A DNA stretch of 64,000 nucleotides from Rhynchopus sp. YZ270_cl-10 (taxonomy: Eukaryota > Euglenozoa > Diplonemea > Diplonemida > Diplonemidae), in the NCBI GenBank assembly GCA_964035575.1, contig OZ037860.1:1388689-1452688 (forward strand), in the 5' to 3' direction. This document shows positions 32,101-41,852 of the stretch, piece by piece (position 1 is the stretch's first letter; the number at the start of each line of letters is the position of its first letter). The notes under the pieces were generated by a model. That model saw only the letters and a program-made list of their open reading frames with translations, had not been told where the DNA came from and did not search any database. The position numbers were made by a program, and so were the translations under genes.

Positions 32101-33488
32101 CACCACAGGCAGAAGAGGGAGATGCTGGGACGGATGGTAACGAGGAAGGGGGAGTAGGAGAGGGAGGGGATGAAACGGAGAATGGCGAAGAGGCTGAGAC
32201 ACCGCAGGATAACAACAGCACCACCACCGAGCTTCCTGAGGATGATACCACGAAATTGCCAGAACAGCCAGAATCGGACAATGAAACAGTGAACGCAGGC
32301 ACCATAGCTGATGAAGTGGAGGGTTTGGGGGACCATGCGGGTGCGGATAATGAAAATTTCGAGAACATTGCAGATGTAGACGATGCCGTTGAAGTGAAGG
32401 AAGAAGAAGACGAAGACGAAGAAGGAGTTGAGGACAGCACTGCAACCCCCGACCCCGTCTTGCTCCTCATCCTTGCCGAGGAGGAGAAGACGGAACGGTG
32501 CAGACGTCGCAGCATTGAGCTTGAGGAGAGCCGTGTGGTACACTACTTTAAGACAATCGCAACTGCGTTAGGCAAAGGGGAGGTGCCGCCGTGGAGGGAT
32601 GCAGTTAAGACTAATGTCGTGTCAAATGCTGACAATGAGATTGATTATCCCCTCCCCGAGTATGAATACGAAACGCAGGAACAAAAGGAAAAAAACAAAA
32701 AGAAGAAGTCAAAACGACGTCGTTCAAAGACAGAAAGGGACGACTGGAAGGCGACCCTAGCAGCTACGAAGAGGGGGAACAAGCTTGCGGAGACGCAAAG
32801 GAAGAAGCGAGGGGGTGGCGTCGCGCCTACGGTAGCTTCGCCTGCATTTCCTGCGTCACCTCCGTTGTCTCCGAAGAGGATGGGGCATTCTCCATCTGCC
32901 CGCGCATCGCTTTGCACTCCGGTTGTTCCCGATGTCCTGCTGGATACGACACAAGAAATTGTGAACAAAGAGAAAACTGAAAAAGAATTTATGCAAAATC
33001 TTCAAAATGAGTTAGCAAAACAAATGGCAAATCGGAAGGTCAAGCAGGGACAATCAATCCGAGACCGAATGCAGGTACCGGGCAATGCAAACGCGATAGT
33101 TCCTCCAGACGAGCAAGAGGCGGTGGCAGCGGGGCTGCCGCAAAGGGGACATAAAAGGAATCCGCTGAGCCATAAGTTGAAGCCCATGGCACCGTCTTCG
33201 TATGAACTACAGCAACAGGAGCAGATGCAGCAGGTTGCGGCGGGCAGAAGGTCCTCAGAACCGGACCCGCGTGGAAACGATTTCTCTCCCAAAACCAAAG
33301 TCCAGCATTCAGTACACAACCTCCAAACCATCCTCAACACAGTAAACCGAGGACGTGGTACCGCAATAGCTGCACCAAAGTTGAAGCCGCTCAAAAAGGC
33401 GGTGAATTCAGGTGTCATTGCCTCGGTGCGAATAGGGGGTAAGCCGGAGAAAAATATAAAAAACCGACTCCCGCCATTGCCGATTTAA
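29159..33488 (+). CDS. Large acidic protein with intron-split zinc knuckle, two exons
   Basis: Exons are 29159-30692 and 30790-33488, joined in phase 1 across a 97-nt GT-AG intron; product ~1410 residues. The join is supported because it completes a CX2C-X16-CX2C pair (CHIC near residue 497, CSTC near 517), a likely zinc-binding knuckle, and keeps the frame. Residues ~30-290 look globular and beta-rich; ~400-440 hold an EEEEGEEEEEVEG run. Exon 2 gives a helical stretch (~620-680), then a long disordered acidic and Ser-rich region, a KKKKSKRRRSK cluster near residue 1120 that could be a nuclear signal, and a basic tail. A pyrimidine tract and CAG at 29106-29108 suggest trans-splicing. The first ATG after it (29154) opens a two-codon frame whose TGA overlaps the chosen ATG. 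I recognise no family. Confidence 0.7.
30715..30772 (+). repeat. Repeat R4 inside the intron 30693-30789
   Basis: Landmarks are ATAGTGGAG, TAGGGTGGCTACACTAATAC and CAACCAAGTTTTC, then a run of A. The same word series occurs at 21133-21182, 28435-28472, 50037-50078 and 58713-58758, always on this strand. CACTAATAC could serve as a branch point. Confidence 0.8.
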
Positions 33489-34074
33489 AAATAAATAGTC
33501 CGTGGAGGATCCTCTAGCTGAGTTTAACAACATGCGAAACTCCAACACCTGCAGGGAAGCATGGTGGTCGCCAAGACTTAAAAACAGATGAGCCCTTCCC
33601 AGGGTCTTCGCGACAACGGATAGCATAGATAGGTTTTCTGCTTTTTTTTTTTTTTTGCCAACTGGTTGCTTGCTTTTTTTTTAAATGCTAGACTTTATTG
33701 TTGAAGCATATTTGGAGGGGGGGAAATGGGGTTCACAAAAAAAAAACGGAAAATTTTCCAATTTTTCCAGGATGGGAAAGAAAAGAGCACCCCAGCTCCC
33801 AACACCGACAGAACTTCCGTTCTAGAGGGTTTTTTTTCTTTTTTTTCTTCTGCCCCCCCAAAGAAATTTACTCCCCTCCCTCCCCCCATTTTTTCTCAAA
33901 GACCCTCCCCTTCAACCCCTCTCTCTCAACTCCACCTAAGAACAATGTATTTTGTGGGTAGTGACCAATCACGACAGGCGCTTAGGTACCCACACCATTA
34001 ATAGGCCAGGGGAGTGATAAACTCTCTCTCTCTCTCTCTCTCAACTCCACCACAATCCATTTCACAGAAAAAAA
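33489..34074. other. Spacer
   Basis: The sequence is A/T-homopolymer rich. An R1-like fragment (GTGACCAATCACGACAGGC) lies near 33960 and a (TC)n tract at 34023-34042. The end is a pyrimidine tract with CACAG, 8 bases before the next ATG. Confidence 0.5.
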
Positions 34075-34605
34075 ATGACGTTTGGGTCCCCCACCTCCTC
34101 CCCCCTCCCGATGGCCTTCAGCAACCCCGCTGAGGCCATAGGGTATTTTACTGGGACGTGGAAGCGGACTATGGAAGAACGTGACTTTGGCGGTGCCTTT
34201 CAGTTTCGGCGCAACAGCAACTTGGTGATATCTGTTGTGGAGGTGGAGGCGGAGGTGGGGGGCAACCGGCGGCTCCGCTGGAGTGTCGTGCCTGCGGGTC
34301 AGCTCTCCGAGGCCCGCGAAATGTACACCATGGAGTTAGAGCCCATCAGCACAACAGAAATGCGGGTAACATATTCCTACGACGGTCAGCTATGCGAAGG
34401 CCGTTTCATCCTTGGCCCAAACGTTCTCCTCTTGACCCACATCGAGCCCTCCGATGCCGGGTCCTCCGCAGTGGTGTCTCTTACGTACCGAATAGTGGAT
34501 TCTGATACGATGGCGTTGGTGGTAGCAGAGTGTGATACGGTAGGACCATCACGGCTTTTAACAGGCTCAATGCAAAGAGTGGATCTAACACGATATGCGC
34601 CTTAG
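34075..34605 (+). CDS. Small beta-rich protein, calycin-like fold suspected
   Basis: ATG 34075 lies just after a TTTCACAG acceptor. The product is 176 residues, one exon, and begins with a low-complexity leader to ~17. From ~20 the pattern AIGYFTGTWKRTMEERDF followed by about nine alternating strands (SNLVISVVEVEAEV, RLRWSVV, EMYTMELEPI, EMRVTYSYDG, CEGRFILGPNVLLLTHIEP, VVSLTYRIVDSDTMALVVAE, then MQRVDLTRY) resembles the lipocalin/nitrobindin/CpcS type of beta-barrel, where the GxW near the start is typical. That is a structural guess, not a family hit. There are no membrane segments and no signal peptide. Confidence 0.6.
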   Translation: MTFGSPTSSPLPMAFSNPAEAIGYFTGTWKRTMEERDFGGAFQFRRNSNLVISVVEVEAEVGGNRRLRWSVVPAGQLSEAREMYTMELEPISTTEMRVTYSYDGQLCEGRFILGPNVLLLTHIEPSDAGSSAVVSLTYRIVDSDTMALVVAECDTVGPSRLLTGSMQRVDLTRYAP

Positions 34606-35487
34606 ATGGAAGGGAGGGGAGGGGAGGCAGTGTTCCTAATTTTGCATTTAAAACAGTTAAAACGTTTAGTTATAAATTCGGGTTAGGAACACTGAGGGGA
34701 AGGGTAGTATTGCTAGAGGGGGGGAGGGGAGGAGGTGGGTGGGAGGGTTGTTTGATTAACCCATGGAGTGGTGCTTTTTTTCCCCTAGAGTGGGCATTTT
34801 TTTGCATCAACTTCGCGTTTGTTTGTTTTGGTAGGCAGTGCCTGCGTTCGTCGGTGTACGGTAAAGGTAAATGTGCACTTTCAACTTCTATTTTGTTTTG
34901 TTTTAAAGTTCTGAAGAGAAGTAGTCGCCTCTACCAGAGCAGCCCCCCCTTTGTGTGAAGACATTTATGTGTGAAATATGTTTCCCAAAATATTCCCGAT
35001 TTTTTTCTTTCTTCGTCTCTTTCCCAGATGTACGCACAGAGAGCGGTGTGTACATTCATTCTCAATATGCCTTCTTTGAATTCAAAGGTGACTAAACAGA
35101 GGCTTTGGCTCATCTTCTAGACCTTTCTTGTACTTCAATACCTGCAACAGGGGACACTTGAGCACAGGTAGCATATTAGTGTTTTTTTATATCAAGATGA
35201 CGGTGCTTTTGTACTTTCATCTTTCGTTTGTGTGTGTGTGTGTGTGTGCACAAATGCTCTCTCGGTTTCCTACGATAGGAAACAAATAAATAAAACGTTG
35301 ACAAAAAAAAAAGCCTCCTTTTTTTCCCCCTTACACGCTAGCTTGACTTAACCTCTGCGAAAAACTCCGCCCTCTTTTCTAATTATTTTGACCCAATTAT
35401 TTTTTGGGAAAAAACCGATCTTCTTTTCCGCAGAAAATACACCTACACCCCCGCATTATGATATAACCCCCCATTTCTCTAACAAAA
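34606..35487. other. Spacer with small hairpin, R3, R8-like and R1 copies
   Basis: An inverted pair CAGTGTTCCTAA (34628-34639) and TTAGGAACACTG (34683-34694) encloses an A/T-rich loop. An R3 copy lies at 34848-34891, an R8-like word near 35035-35060, R1 at 35086-35117 and (GT)n at 35229-35249. A TTTTCCGCAG acceptor lies at 35425-35434. Confidence 0.55.
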
Positions 35488-36708
35488 ATGCGTCATTTTG
35501 TTGTGTTCTTTGTTCTGCTTCTTTGCAGGCTTGCCTCATCTTATGAAGACACATCATCCGCCTATGACCACACCGCACACACCTCCGCCACAAAATGCCG
35601 TGACCCAACCGTCTGCACCGGATACAACTGCACGGATCACAACGCACTGTATCGTACCGGCCATTTATGCCGTGGGTTTCCTTATTACAATGGGGGCGCT
35701 CCGGTGATTGACTCAATTTCTTGGGAAATGAAGACACATGAATATTCTTGCCATGCATATGACGGGTCTGTGTGTCTCCTATGGAGTGCGAGACATGATA
35801 CACCCCTTGAGGTAACATATATCACTGCAGAGTGTGGGAACTATTCCGAGACGCATTGTGCGGAATGGAATGTAGTGTACGACGTGCTCTCTGCATGCCG
35901 GCCCCACGAATGGGTGTCGATGGACAGGATAGAGCTGAGAGGGGAGGATGCGGGGGGGTCTTGCTGTGAAGAGACAGAATGCGATGGGTGTAGATCCTGC
36001 CGTGAAAGGGAGCGGAGGACACGGGTGGAGGAGTGCGAATGTTCCTCTGTTGGTGGTCTCGGAACGCCTCATCAATGCGCAGAGTGGCGATGTGGTGACA
36101 CATTGTCTCAATGGCAGTGCTCCGGAGAGAACTGCAGCGTCTGGGAAGGGGTGGAAGAAACCGAAGACAGCATCACCCTCAACTCCTGCCAATGCAACGC
36201 AAACGGGACGTACCCTTGCACCGAATGGACCTGCACCTCTCGAAGCACGTCTCTGCACAGTGTTGATCTCTGGTGGGCAGTCTTCGGGGTGTTATGTCTA
36301 TGGATGGGGACCGCTTATTTGATGCACGCAGTTACCATAGCAGAGACGCAGGTGAAACCGATAGCGTGGGTGGTGGTGGTATTGGCGAACCTTGGGGTGA
36401 GTTTTGTGTGTGTCTGGAAAGGGGGTGTGGTGGTGTTGGTGGTGTCAGTGTCGGGTGCGGGGGTGCTCCTCGTTGTGTCTGTGTTTGTGCGGAAAGCATG
36501 TGTCGCATCAGGTTGCCCAGTGCTCTTCGATACAACGCGTGCGGAGCGAAACGCGCAGTGGTCGCTCCACCACCTCCCGCCCCCTCCGCTCTCACCCCCG
36601 TTCGTCCCAGTGGAGAAAGACAAGTGGGACAAAAAGAAGCCCAGTTTTGGGGAACAAAGCAAACCCAAGCCTGCAGCGCTGAAGTTGAAACCCCTCCCCC
36701 CAGGGTGA
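35488..36708 (+). CDS. Cysteine-rich secreted-domain membrane protein
   Basis: ATG 35488 begins a signal peptide (MRHFVVFFVLLLCRLASSYE). The product is 406 residues, one exon. Residues ~20-255 form an extracellular domain with about 30 cysteines, including GSCCEETECDGCRSC and two similar units with an EWxC core (HQCAEWRCGDTLSQWQC and YPCTEWTCTS), a small internal repeat. Several NxT/S sites suggest glycosylation. Three to four hydrophobic segments follow at ~258-350 (WWAVFGVLCLWMGTAYL, IAWVVVVLANLGVSFVCV, VVVLVVSVSGAGVLLVVSVF). A Pro-rich, Lys-rich cytosolic tail ends with KPKPAALKLKPLPPG. The shape is receptor- or surface-protein-like; I recognise no family. Confidence 0.7.
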   Translation: MRHFVVFFVLLLCRLASSYEDTSSAYDHTAHTSATKCRDPTVCTGYNCTDHNALYRTGHLCRGFPYYNGGAPVIDSISWEMKTHEYSCHAYDGSVCLLWSARHDTPLEVTYITAECGNYSETHCAEWNVVYDVLSACRPHEWVSMDRIELRGEDAGGSCCEETECDGCRSCRERERRTRVEECECSSVGGLGTPHQCAEWRCGDTLSQWQCSGENCSVWEGVEETEDSITLNSCQCNANGTYPCTEWTCTSRSTSLHSVDLWWAVFGVLCLWMGTAYLMHAVTIAETQVKPIAWVVVVLANLGVSFVCVWKGGVVVLVVSVSGAGVLLVVSVFVRKACVASGCPVLFDTTRAERNAQWSLHHLPPPPLSPPFVPVEKDKWDKKKPSFGEQSKPKPAALKLKPLPPG

Positions 36709-37957
36709 TTTTTTTTTCTGTTGTAAAACCAAAATGAAGGGGTGTTAGGAGTTTCTCCGTCTCATTTCCCACCCTCTGACGGATGCGATGTTCCTCCTAT
36801 GGGTGTCAATGATAAAAAAACTAACAAACTGTACAAAAAAAGTAGCGCAACTTTCCAAGGTGGCTGACCTGATCAAAAAATAGCTAAAAAAAACCCCCTG
36901 TGTATGCAGATATTGAGTCGACCCACCTGCTTGGCGAATGTGTCTACACAACAAAGTGATTACATCACCCCCCACGAAAGCAACCCGTTTCATCTTTCCC
37001 AAAAAGTTCGAGATTTAAAATTCACCCATTTTGTAAAAAAGATTGTTGGGAGGGGGGGAAAGGGGTGGGAACTGTGTAGTTATGTGTGTTTTGTGCTTCC
37101 CTAGCCTTTATTCGCTTTATTCGCCTGCGAATAAAAAAGCGAATAAAAGCGTATGAGGCGAATAAGCGACTCACTTACCATGTCTAGGGCCTGGCATTGT
37201 ACGTGAGTCCGTTGGGAGGGTGCCTCAACAACTATAGTCTATGTGATGAGGGAGGGGGCTGAACCCGGATTGTTTCCTCTCATCCTTAACTCTGTACCGT
37301 AAAAGGTGTTTTTTTTTGGGAGTTACTTTTTTTTTTGTAAGCTGTGAGTCTTTAGTTCTTCTGAAAGGTTGTTATTGCCTTTTCCTTGAGGAGCTATTGG
37401 TTCTTTTTATGGTACACTGTCACGAGGGGGGCTTTGTATTTCAAGACAACCCCCCCCTTTTTTTTTTGGAAGCTTTGCACTTTCAGCTTTCATTTTTTGT
37501 TTATTTCTTCCTAAGTTTCAGACATAAGAAAACCCCCAAAAGGTGTGATGGGAAAAAAGGTGGTTTATTAGGGCGATATTGACGGTACAGCAATAACCCT
37601 GTTTTCTCCCATTTTTTTCAAATCCCCGAACACAGACACCTTCCTCTCCACTCACCACTCTCGACCATTTTTCCTCCCTCTTCGCATTTGTGTATTTAGA
37701 GTACCACCCAGCAACAACAAAAAAAATGAAAAATTCTGGAAAATGCGAAGCACAAATAATTACCCCTCTACCCCCACTTCTATTTTTAATCCCAAAACCG
37801 CAAAAAAGAAAATAACAGGACCTTTGGGTTCTTGAGGGCTTCTTCCACTGGGTGTTGCATTTTTGTCTACTGTTCGGTTGATTTCTTCTATGTGTTTCTG
37901 TTATAACTACAATCCACCCACATCAGCCTACACAACACAACACAACCTACACCACCT
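36709..37957. other. Spacer with ATTCGC palindrome and R2 copy
   Basis: A cluster of TTTATTCGC/GCGAATAA words forms an imperfect palindrome at 37105-37165. CTGGCATTGTACGTGAGTCC near 37191 echoes a block near 21777. R2 lies at 37410-37445, followed by an R3-like TTTGCACTTTCAGCTTTC. The 3' end has an ATCAG acceptor near 37921 and CACAA-rich leader sequence before the next ATG. Confidence 0.55.
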
Positions 37958-39052
37958 ATGAAACGCCCACGCTCCGAAAGCAGCCCCGAAGCAAACTGGC
38001 AATGCAAGATCTGCCGTCGCTATGGCGCATGCGAGTTCTGTACACTATGTCTTGCTCCAAAGCTTGCACAGAAAGGCGGCCTTTTGCACCCCGTCTCAGA
38101 AGACATCTCCACCTACGGTCGTGAATGGGATATTGAAATCGACCCGCAGGATTTCCCTTTGAACACCATCCCCGAGGTCTGCTCGGAACGGCTTGCACTG
38201 CACCACCCGCTTCCATTTGATGAGGACCACAGAATAGAGTTTAAGGCGGCCTCCTTTTTGACGCACTTTCCTGCATTTAATATGGGTTTTGAACAGCCTA
38301 ATGACTATTTTTTGTATAATTCTCCTTCAGCGAGGTGGAAGAAACAGCCGAAGGCACCTATCCCCGAGACTGTAGCGGAGGCACGAACTTCAAAGTACAG
38401 TACATCTCCTCAGGTAACGTTAAGAGAAAATGCGCAAAGGATGCTGCAGGATGATGCCTATAGGAGAGACCGGGAACGTGCTGAAATGTCGTTTCACACT
38501 TTGATTCAACAGGTTGCGCCGTCTTTTCCAGATGGGAGGTGGCTCAGCAAGCGTATCCCCCCCTTCTTCGAAAGTCTCCTTCTCGAGAACGTTGTCGCCA
38601 TCCTCAACTCCCCCCGCTGCAAGGACGGCGTTCTCTACTTTGGCATCGAAGACGCAGACGGAAGGGTCACAGGGTTTCCCCTCACCTATCGGCAAAGACG
38701 TTGCGTGCTGTACCTCAGTGCGAGGGTAATGCTGACGATATACCCGCCCCTCAAAAAAGGTGATATTGACATAACATTTCCGCAGGTCTGCTCGGATGTG
38801 GAGTTGAAGAGGCCTCTGGAAAACCATTGTGTAGTGAAGGTGAGCATACACCCGAAGGAGGGTGATGCGGCGGTCCCTCTGTACATCCATCCGAGGATTT
38901 CGAAGGATGCGAATGGAAGGTGCTCGTTCAATCCGTTGATCCCTGCGGCGCCTGTGCGGAGATTAGGGTCTAAAGTGAAGCTTTCGGTCGAGCAGATTCG
39001 GCAGCATATAAGCAATGCTGGTGCGTTGGAGGATTATTCACCGTTTGTTTGA
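37958..39052 (+). CDS. AlbA_2/Schlafen-core-like protein with N-terminal zinc finger
   Basis: The product is 364 residues, one exon, start ATG 37958 after a possible acceptor AG at about 37926. Residues ~14-32 (WQCKICRRYGACEFCTLCLA) match a RanBP2-like zinc finger pattern, W-x-C-x2-C then C-x2-C. Residues ~85-330 carry the Schlafen/AlbA_2 layout: an EFK motif (HRIEFKAASFL), then LLENVVAILNSP, GVLYFGIEDADGRVTGF with the hallmark LYFGIxDxxGxVxG, and a late strand pair. AlbA_2 domains bind nucleic acid; in vertebrate Schlafens a related core has RNase activity that uses acidic residues. Here Glu of EFK and the acidic pair in GIEDADG are candidates. A role in RNA or DNA binding is inferred; activity is not shown. 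Confidence 0.7.
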   Translation: MKRPRSESSPEANWQCKICRRYGACEFCTLCLAPKLAQKGGLLHPVSEDISTYGREWDIEIDPQDFPLNTIPEVCSERLALHHPLPFDEDHRIEFKAASFLTHFPAFNMGFEQPNDYFLYNSPSARWKKQPKAPIPETVAEARTSKYSTSPQVTLRENAQRMLQDDAYRRDRERAEMSFHTLIQQVAPSFPDGRWLSKRIPPFFESLLLENVVAILNSPRCKDGVLYFGIEDADGRVTGFPLTYRQRRCVLYLSARVMLTIYPPLKKGDIDITFPQVCSDVELKRPLENHCVVKVSIHPKEGDAAVPLYIHPRISKDANGRCSFNPLIPAAPVRRLGSKVKLSVEQIRQHISNAGALEDYSPFV

Positions 39053-39111
39053 AGATCATGTGAACAAAAATCTGCGTAGAGAAAAATGTGTTGTATTGCT
39101 TTGAAGTGTCC

Positions 39112-39513
39112 ATGTTGTGCAAAACACAGCGTTTGAAGCATGGAACCGTACGCAAAAAATGGTGCGCAGCTTTGGCCCCTCGGACTACCACGGTCCTCAG
39201 GAACAACTGCAACCACTATACCGACGCTGCTGCGAAGTTCCTTTGCGGGCCCAATGCGTCTGCGCCACCAGAGGTGATGGAGCAGGTGGAGGTCTTCCTC
39301 AGCACCCCGATGGGGCGTATGCTGCAGCCTATGATAGAAAACATGATGTCAGGTTTTAGTGGCAACCGTGGTGGGCAGTCATCTGCACCCATCTCCGTAC
39401 CGCCAGGTGACACCGAGGCTTTTCCACCCAATGGGGAGAAGCCCTCCTTGCCCATGGGCATTTCCCCCATAAAAGGGGGGGTCGAGAACCTGCGGAGCTG
39501 TGTCCGAGCGTGA
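39112..39513 (+). CDS. Short hypothetical ORF, uncertain
   Basis: An ATG-initiated frame of 133 residues starts 59 bases after the AlbA_2-like gene. Its middle (ASAPPEVMEQVEVFLSTPMG, then RMLQPMIENMMSGFSGNRGG) is helix-like and amphipathic, which argues for real coding. It could also be the last exon of a gene whose upstream exon I cannot find, or a 3' part of the neighbour after unrecognised splicing. There is no known domain. Confidence 0.4.
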   Translation: MLCKTQRLKHGTVRKKWCAALAPRTTTVLRNNCNHYTDAAAKFLCGPNASAPPEVMEQVEVFLSTPMGRMLQPMIENMMSGFSGNRGGQSSAPISVPPGDTEAFPPNGEKPSLPMGISPIKGGVENLRSCVRA

Positions 39514-39707
39514 GGGATTGTCATGTTCTACTTTTTTCCCCTCAAACAAAATTACGCAAGGAAAAATATAAACACCCAGAAATACTCACCCTTTCCCACC
39601 GTTTTTTTTCCGTTTACGCTGCGCCCTTGTGCAAAAACCTCTATTAACCCACCTCCCTGCCCCACTAGACACGAAGACAGGAATACACCTTTACACCACA
39701 GTGCACA

Positions 39708-41438
39708 ATGGGCTGTCTCGAGCGTGCACTGTCGCTTGACGGGACACTGGACAAGCAAAGCAGAAATATACGAAAGATTTACTTTATCTTTAACTGCTTC
39801 ACATCTGTAGCCGTGTCTCTCTTCATCCTGATAGAGGTGGCATCCTTCCGTGGGAGCTACGTCCTTTTGGCAGCTATTGTCAGCTCTGCGCTGTGCAGCT
39901 TCTGTTCTGTGCTAGTCATTCTCTTAAAGTACGAACTGACCACGCTCATCATGGTGTCAGTCGGCGGACTGCACGCTGTTGCGCTACTGTTCTGTGACAT
40001 GAGTGCGCGCACTGAGTATGGATACGTCTGGCCAATGATGGTGCTTTTAGTGGACTATCTCCTGGTATTGCAGCTGCCCACACGGTACAGCACAGCTGCC
40101 GTGGTGTGCACACTGGTGTATTTGTTTGTTATTGCTGCAGAAGAAACGTGGAGGTTTGGTCTGCTCGACATGCCCGGGCTCATGCCTCAAGAGCATCGAC
40201 GTTCCTACGTAGATAACCTGGGTGACTGTGATGTGCTGCCTTGCAAGAAGGAAAAAGCTGCGGCGGATCTTATGATGGCAGCTTCCGTCTTTGTTCTTGA
40301 CTTCATCACAACGCGAGGCTTTGCACGTGGTCTCCTGAAGGAGCAGGCATCAATGAAGCGCACAATCGCGACAGTGCAGGACATCGCCTCGCTCCTTGCT
40401 GGCTACGACGTGGAGCGGGTGGCGGAGCTGCTGGAGGAGCACGGTGGTGAGCTGCCTGAGGGGATGACAGAGGCACTGCGGAAGTTGGAGCAGAACCTGC
40501 GTGTGTACAAAGCGTACCTCCCGCAGACGTGTCTGCGGGAGGTACGCCGTGTGCCGCTCGAGGACGAGAAGGACCAATGTGTGGAACCTGGTGGTGAGCT
40601 GGATGACATTGACAGTGACGACTCAAGCACAGTGTCAGCAACATCGAGCACGTCTGCTGCGGTGCGATGCACTTCCTTCCGTGCACACCCGCTACTGCTC
40701 TCATCCACAAAGGCAACACTGCTGACACTGAACATCAAAAACACCCTGCACCGCCTGGAGGAGGACAGTGCACGCTTCTCCGACCTCTTCACAACTGTTC
40801 TTCTGAAGACCCTGCAGGCAACAGACAGCAAACGTGGGATGGTGGACGTCTTCGTTGGGGACAGGATCCACTGCTCGTTCAACACGTCGAAGCAGTGTGC
40901 GTCGCACGCAACCTCAGCACTGCACGCAGCAAGCATGCTCATGAGAGCTGGCCTGGCAGCCTCTGTGAACGTGGGTGTTGCAATGGGGGCAGTACTGCGT
41001 GGTGACATGGGTTGTGAGGTGATGCGCCGCTTCAGCATGGTGGGGACACTTGTGCGCAACGTGCACGGGATGGAACGTGCAGGACGTATGCTGGGGTGCA
41101 ACGTTCTCTGCAACCGTCTTTGCTTCAGCGACGCTGAGTGTGAACACAACCTGCGTCTGATTCCGTGCAAGGTGGGGGTTGCTCGAGACTGCGAGGCACA
41201 GGTTGTGGCTGAGCTGGTTTCGAAAGAACAGAACACTCCCGGTACAGACGAGTGGATGTACCAGATAGGCGGGAAGAAGCATTGGGATTCGTACAACATA
41301 GTGGTGCGTGGGTACCTGCGTGGTGAGAGGTGTGACACAGACGTTGCGAAGGCATGGGTGGAGGCGGGTGGGAGTGGCACACCAGCACACGCAGTTCCTT
41401 CCGGGACGTGCAGTGTTGTGTGTTCCTATCTTCCGTGA
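39708..41438 (+). CDS. Membrane protein with degenerate class III nucleotide-cyclase domain
   Basis: The product is 576 residues, one exon; the start ATG 39708 follows CCACAGTGCACA, a good acceptor context. Residues ~22-210 contain about six hydrophobic segments. A helical linker with LRKLEQNLRVYKAYLPQTCL sits at ~255-280, then a Ser/Asp-rich loop. Residues ~330-500 follow the class III cyclase order: first strand ATLLTLNIKN, the VFVGDRIHCSFN hairpin, HATSALHAASMLM helix, SVNVGVAMGAVLRGDMGCE, and SMVGTLVRNVHGMERAGRML. The metal-binding Asp expected in the first strand is Asn; the second Asp (GDR) is kept, as are Asn and Arg of the last helix. I infer a sensor-type pseudo-cyclase or a regulatory half of a dimer. 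Confidence 0.7.
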   Translation: MGCLERALSLDGTLDKQSRNIRKIYFIFNCFTSVAVSLFILIEVASFRGSYVLLAAIVSSALCSFCSVLVILLKYELTTLIMVSVGGLHAVALLFCDMSARTEYGYVWPMMVLLVDYLLVLQLPTRYSTAAVVCTLVYLFVIAAEETWRFGLLDMPGLMPQEHRRSYVDNLGDCDVLPCKKEKAAADLMMAASVFVLDFITTRGFARGLLKEQASMKRTIATVQDIASLLAGYDVERVAELLEEHGGELPEGMTEALRKLEQNLRVYKAYLPQTCLREVRRVPLEDEKDQCVEPGGELDDIDSDDSSTVSATSSTSAAVRCTSFRAHPLLLSSTKATLLTLNIKNTLHRLEEDSARFSDLFTTVLLKTLQATDSKRGMVDVFVGDRIHCSFNTSKQCASHATSALHAASMLMRAGLAASVNVGVAMGAVLRGDMGCEVMRRFSMVGTLVRNVHGMERAGRMLGCNVLCNRLCFSDAECEHNLRLIPCKVGVARDCEAQVVAELVSKEQNTPGTDEWMYQIGGKKHWDSYNIVVRGYLRGERCDTDVAKAWVEAGGSGTPAHAVPSGTCSVVCSYLP

Positions 41439-41852
41439 TTTTGTTGATTCGCCTCGCTAAGGTCGGCTCAGGCGTGGCTGAGGCGACTCGGGAATACTTA
41501 CGTTTATCCTGAGGAAAAGATATTTTACGCGCCCTTCCGGGTTCTCGTCCGGGCCCAGGTACACGGAGCCCAGGTACACTGTTCTCGAGAGGGTTGTTGT
41601 ATTTCAAACCATTTTTTGTGTTTGTCTTTTGAATATCTCACCGCGACCCCACGGCCCTCACCCCAACAAACCTTCCTCCAGGCATTTTCTACACAAAACC
41701 CTACACAAGCACCTAAAAGGAGCACCTTAACACATAAAACAAACTTCCCCCCCAAAAAAAACTAAAAAAAAAGAACAAAAAAAAAGGCACGCTAAAAGCG
41801 CGCTAAACAAAACCCCCTTTCTAGGGAAACTTTATAAAAAAAAAAACTTAAG
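41439..41852. other. Spacer with CGCCTC hairpin and R2-like copy
   Basis: 41447-41484 is a quasi-palindrome (TCGCCTCGCTAAGG and GTGGCTGAGGCGA). Similar words occur at 12000-12065. A diverged R2 copy lies at 41571-41608. There is no gene. Confidence 0.5.

Noticed and set aside
31808-32515. Long minus-strand open frame opposite the acidic protein gene
   Set aside because: It is a shadow of the Glu/Ser-rich coding strand; the composition (poly-Ser, poly-Pro) mirrors the repeats of the plus-strand gene.
40403-41380. 325-codon minus-strand frame opposite the cyclase-like gene
   Set aside because: The plus frame has recognisable domains and codon bias; the minus frame is Ser/Arg-rich shadow sequence.
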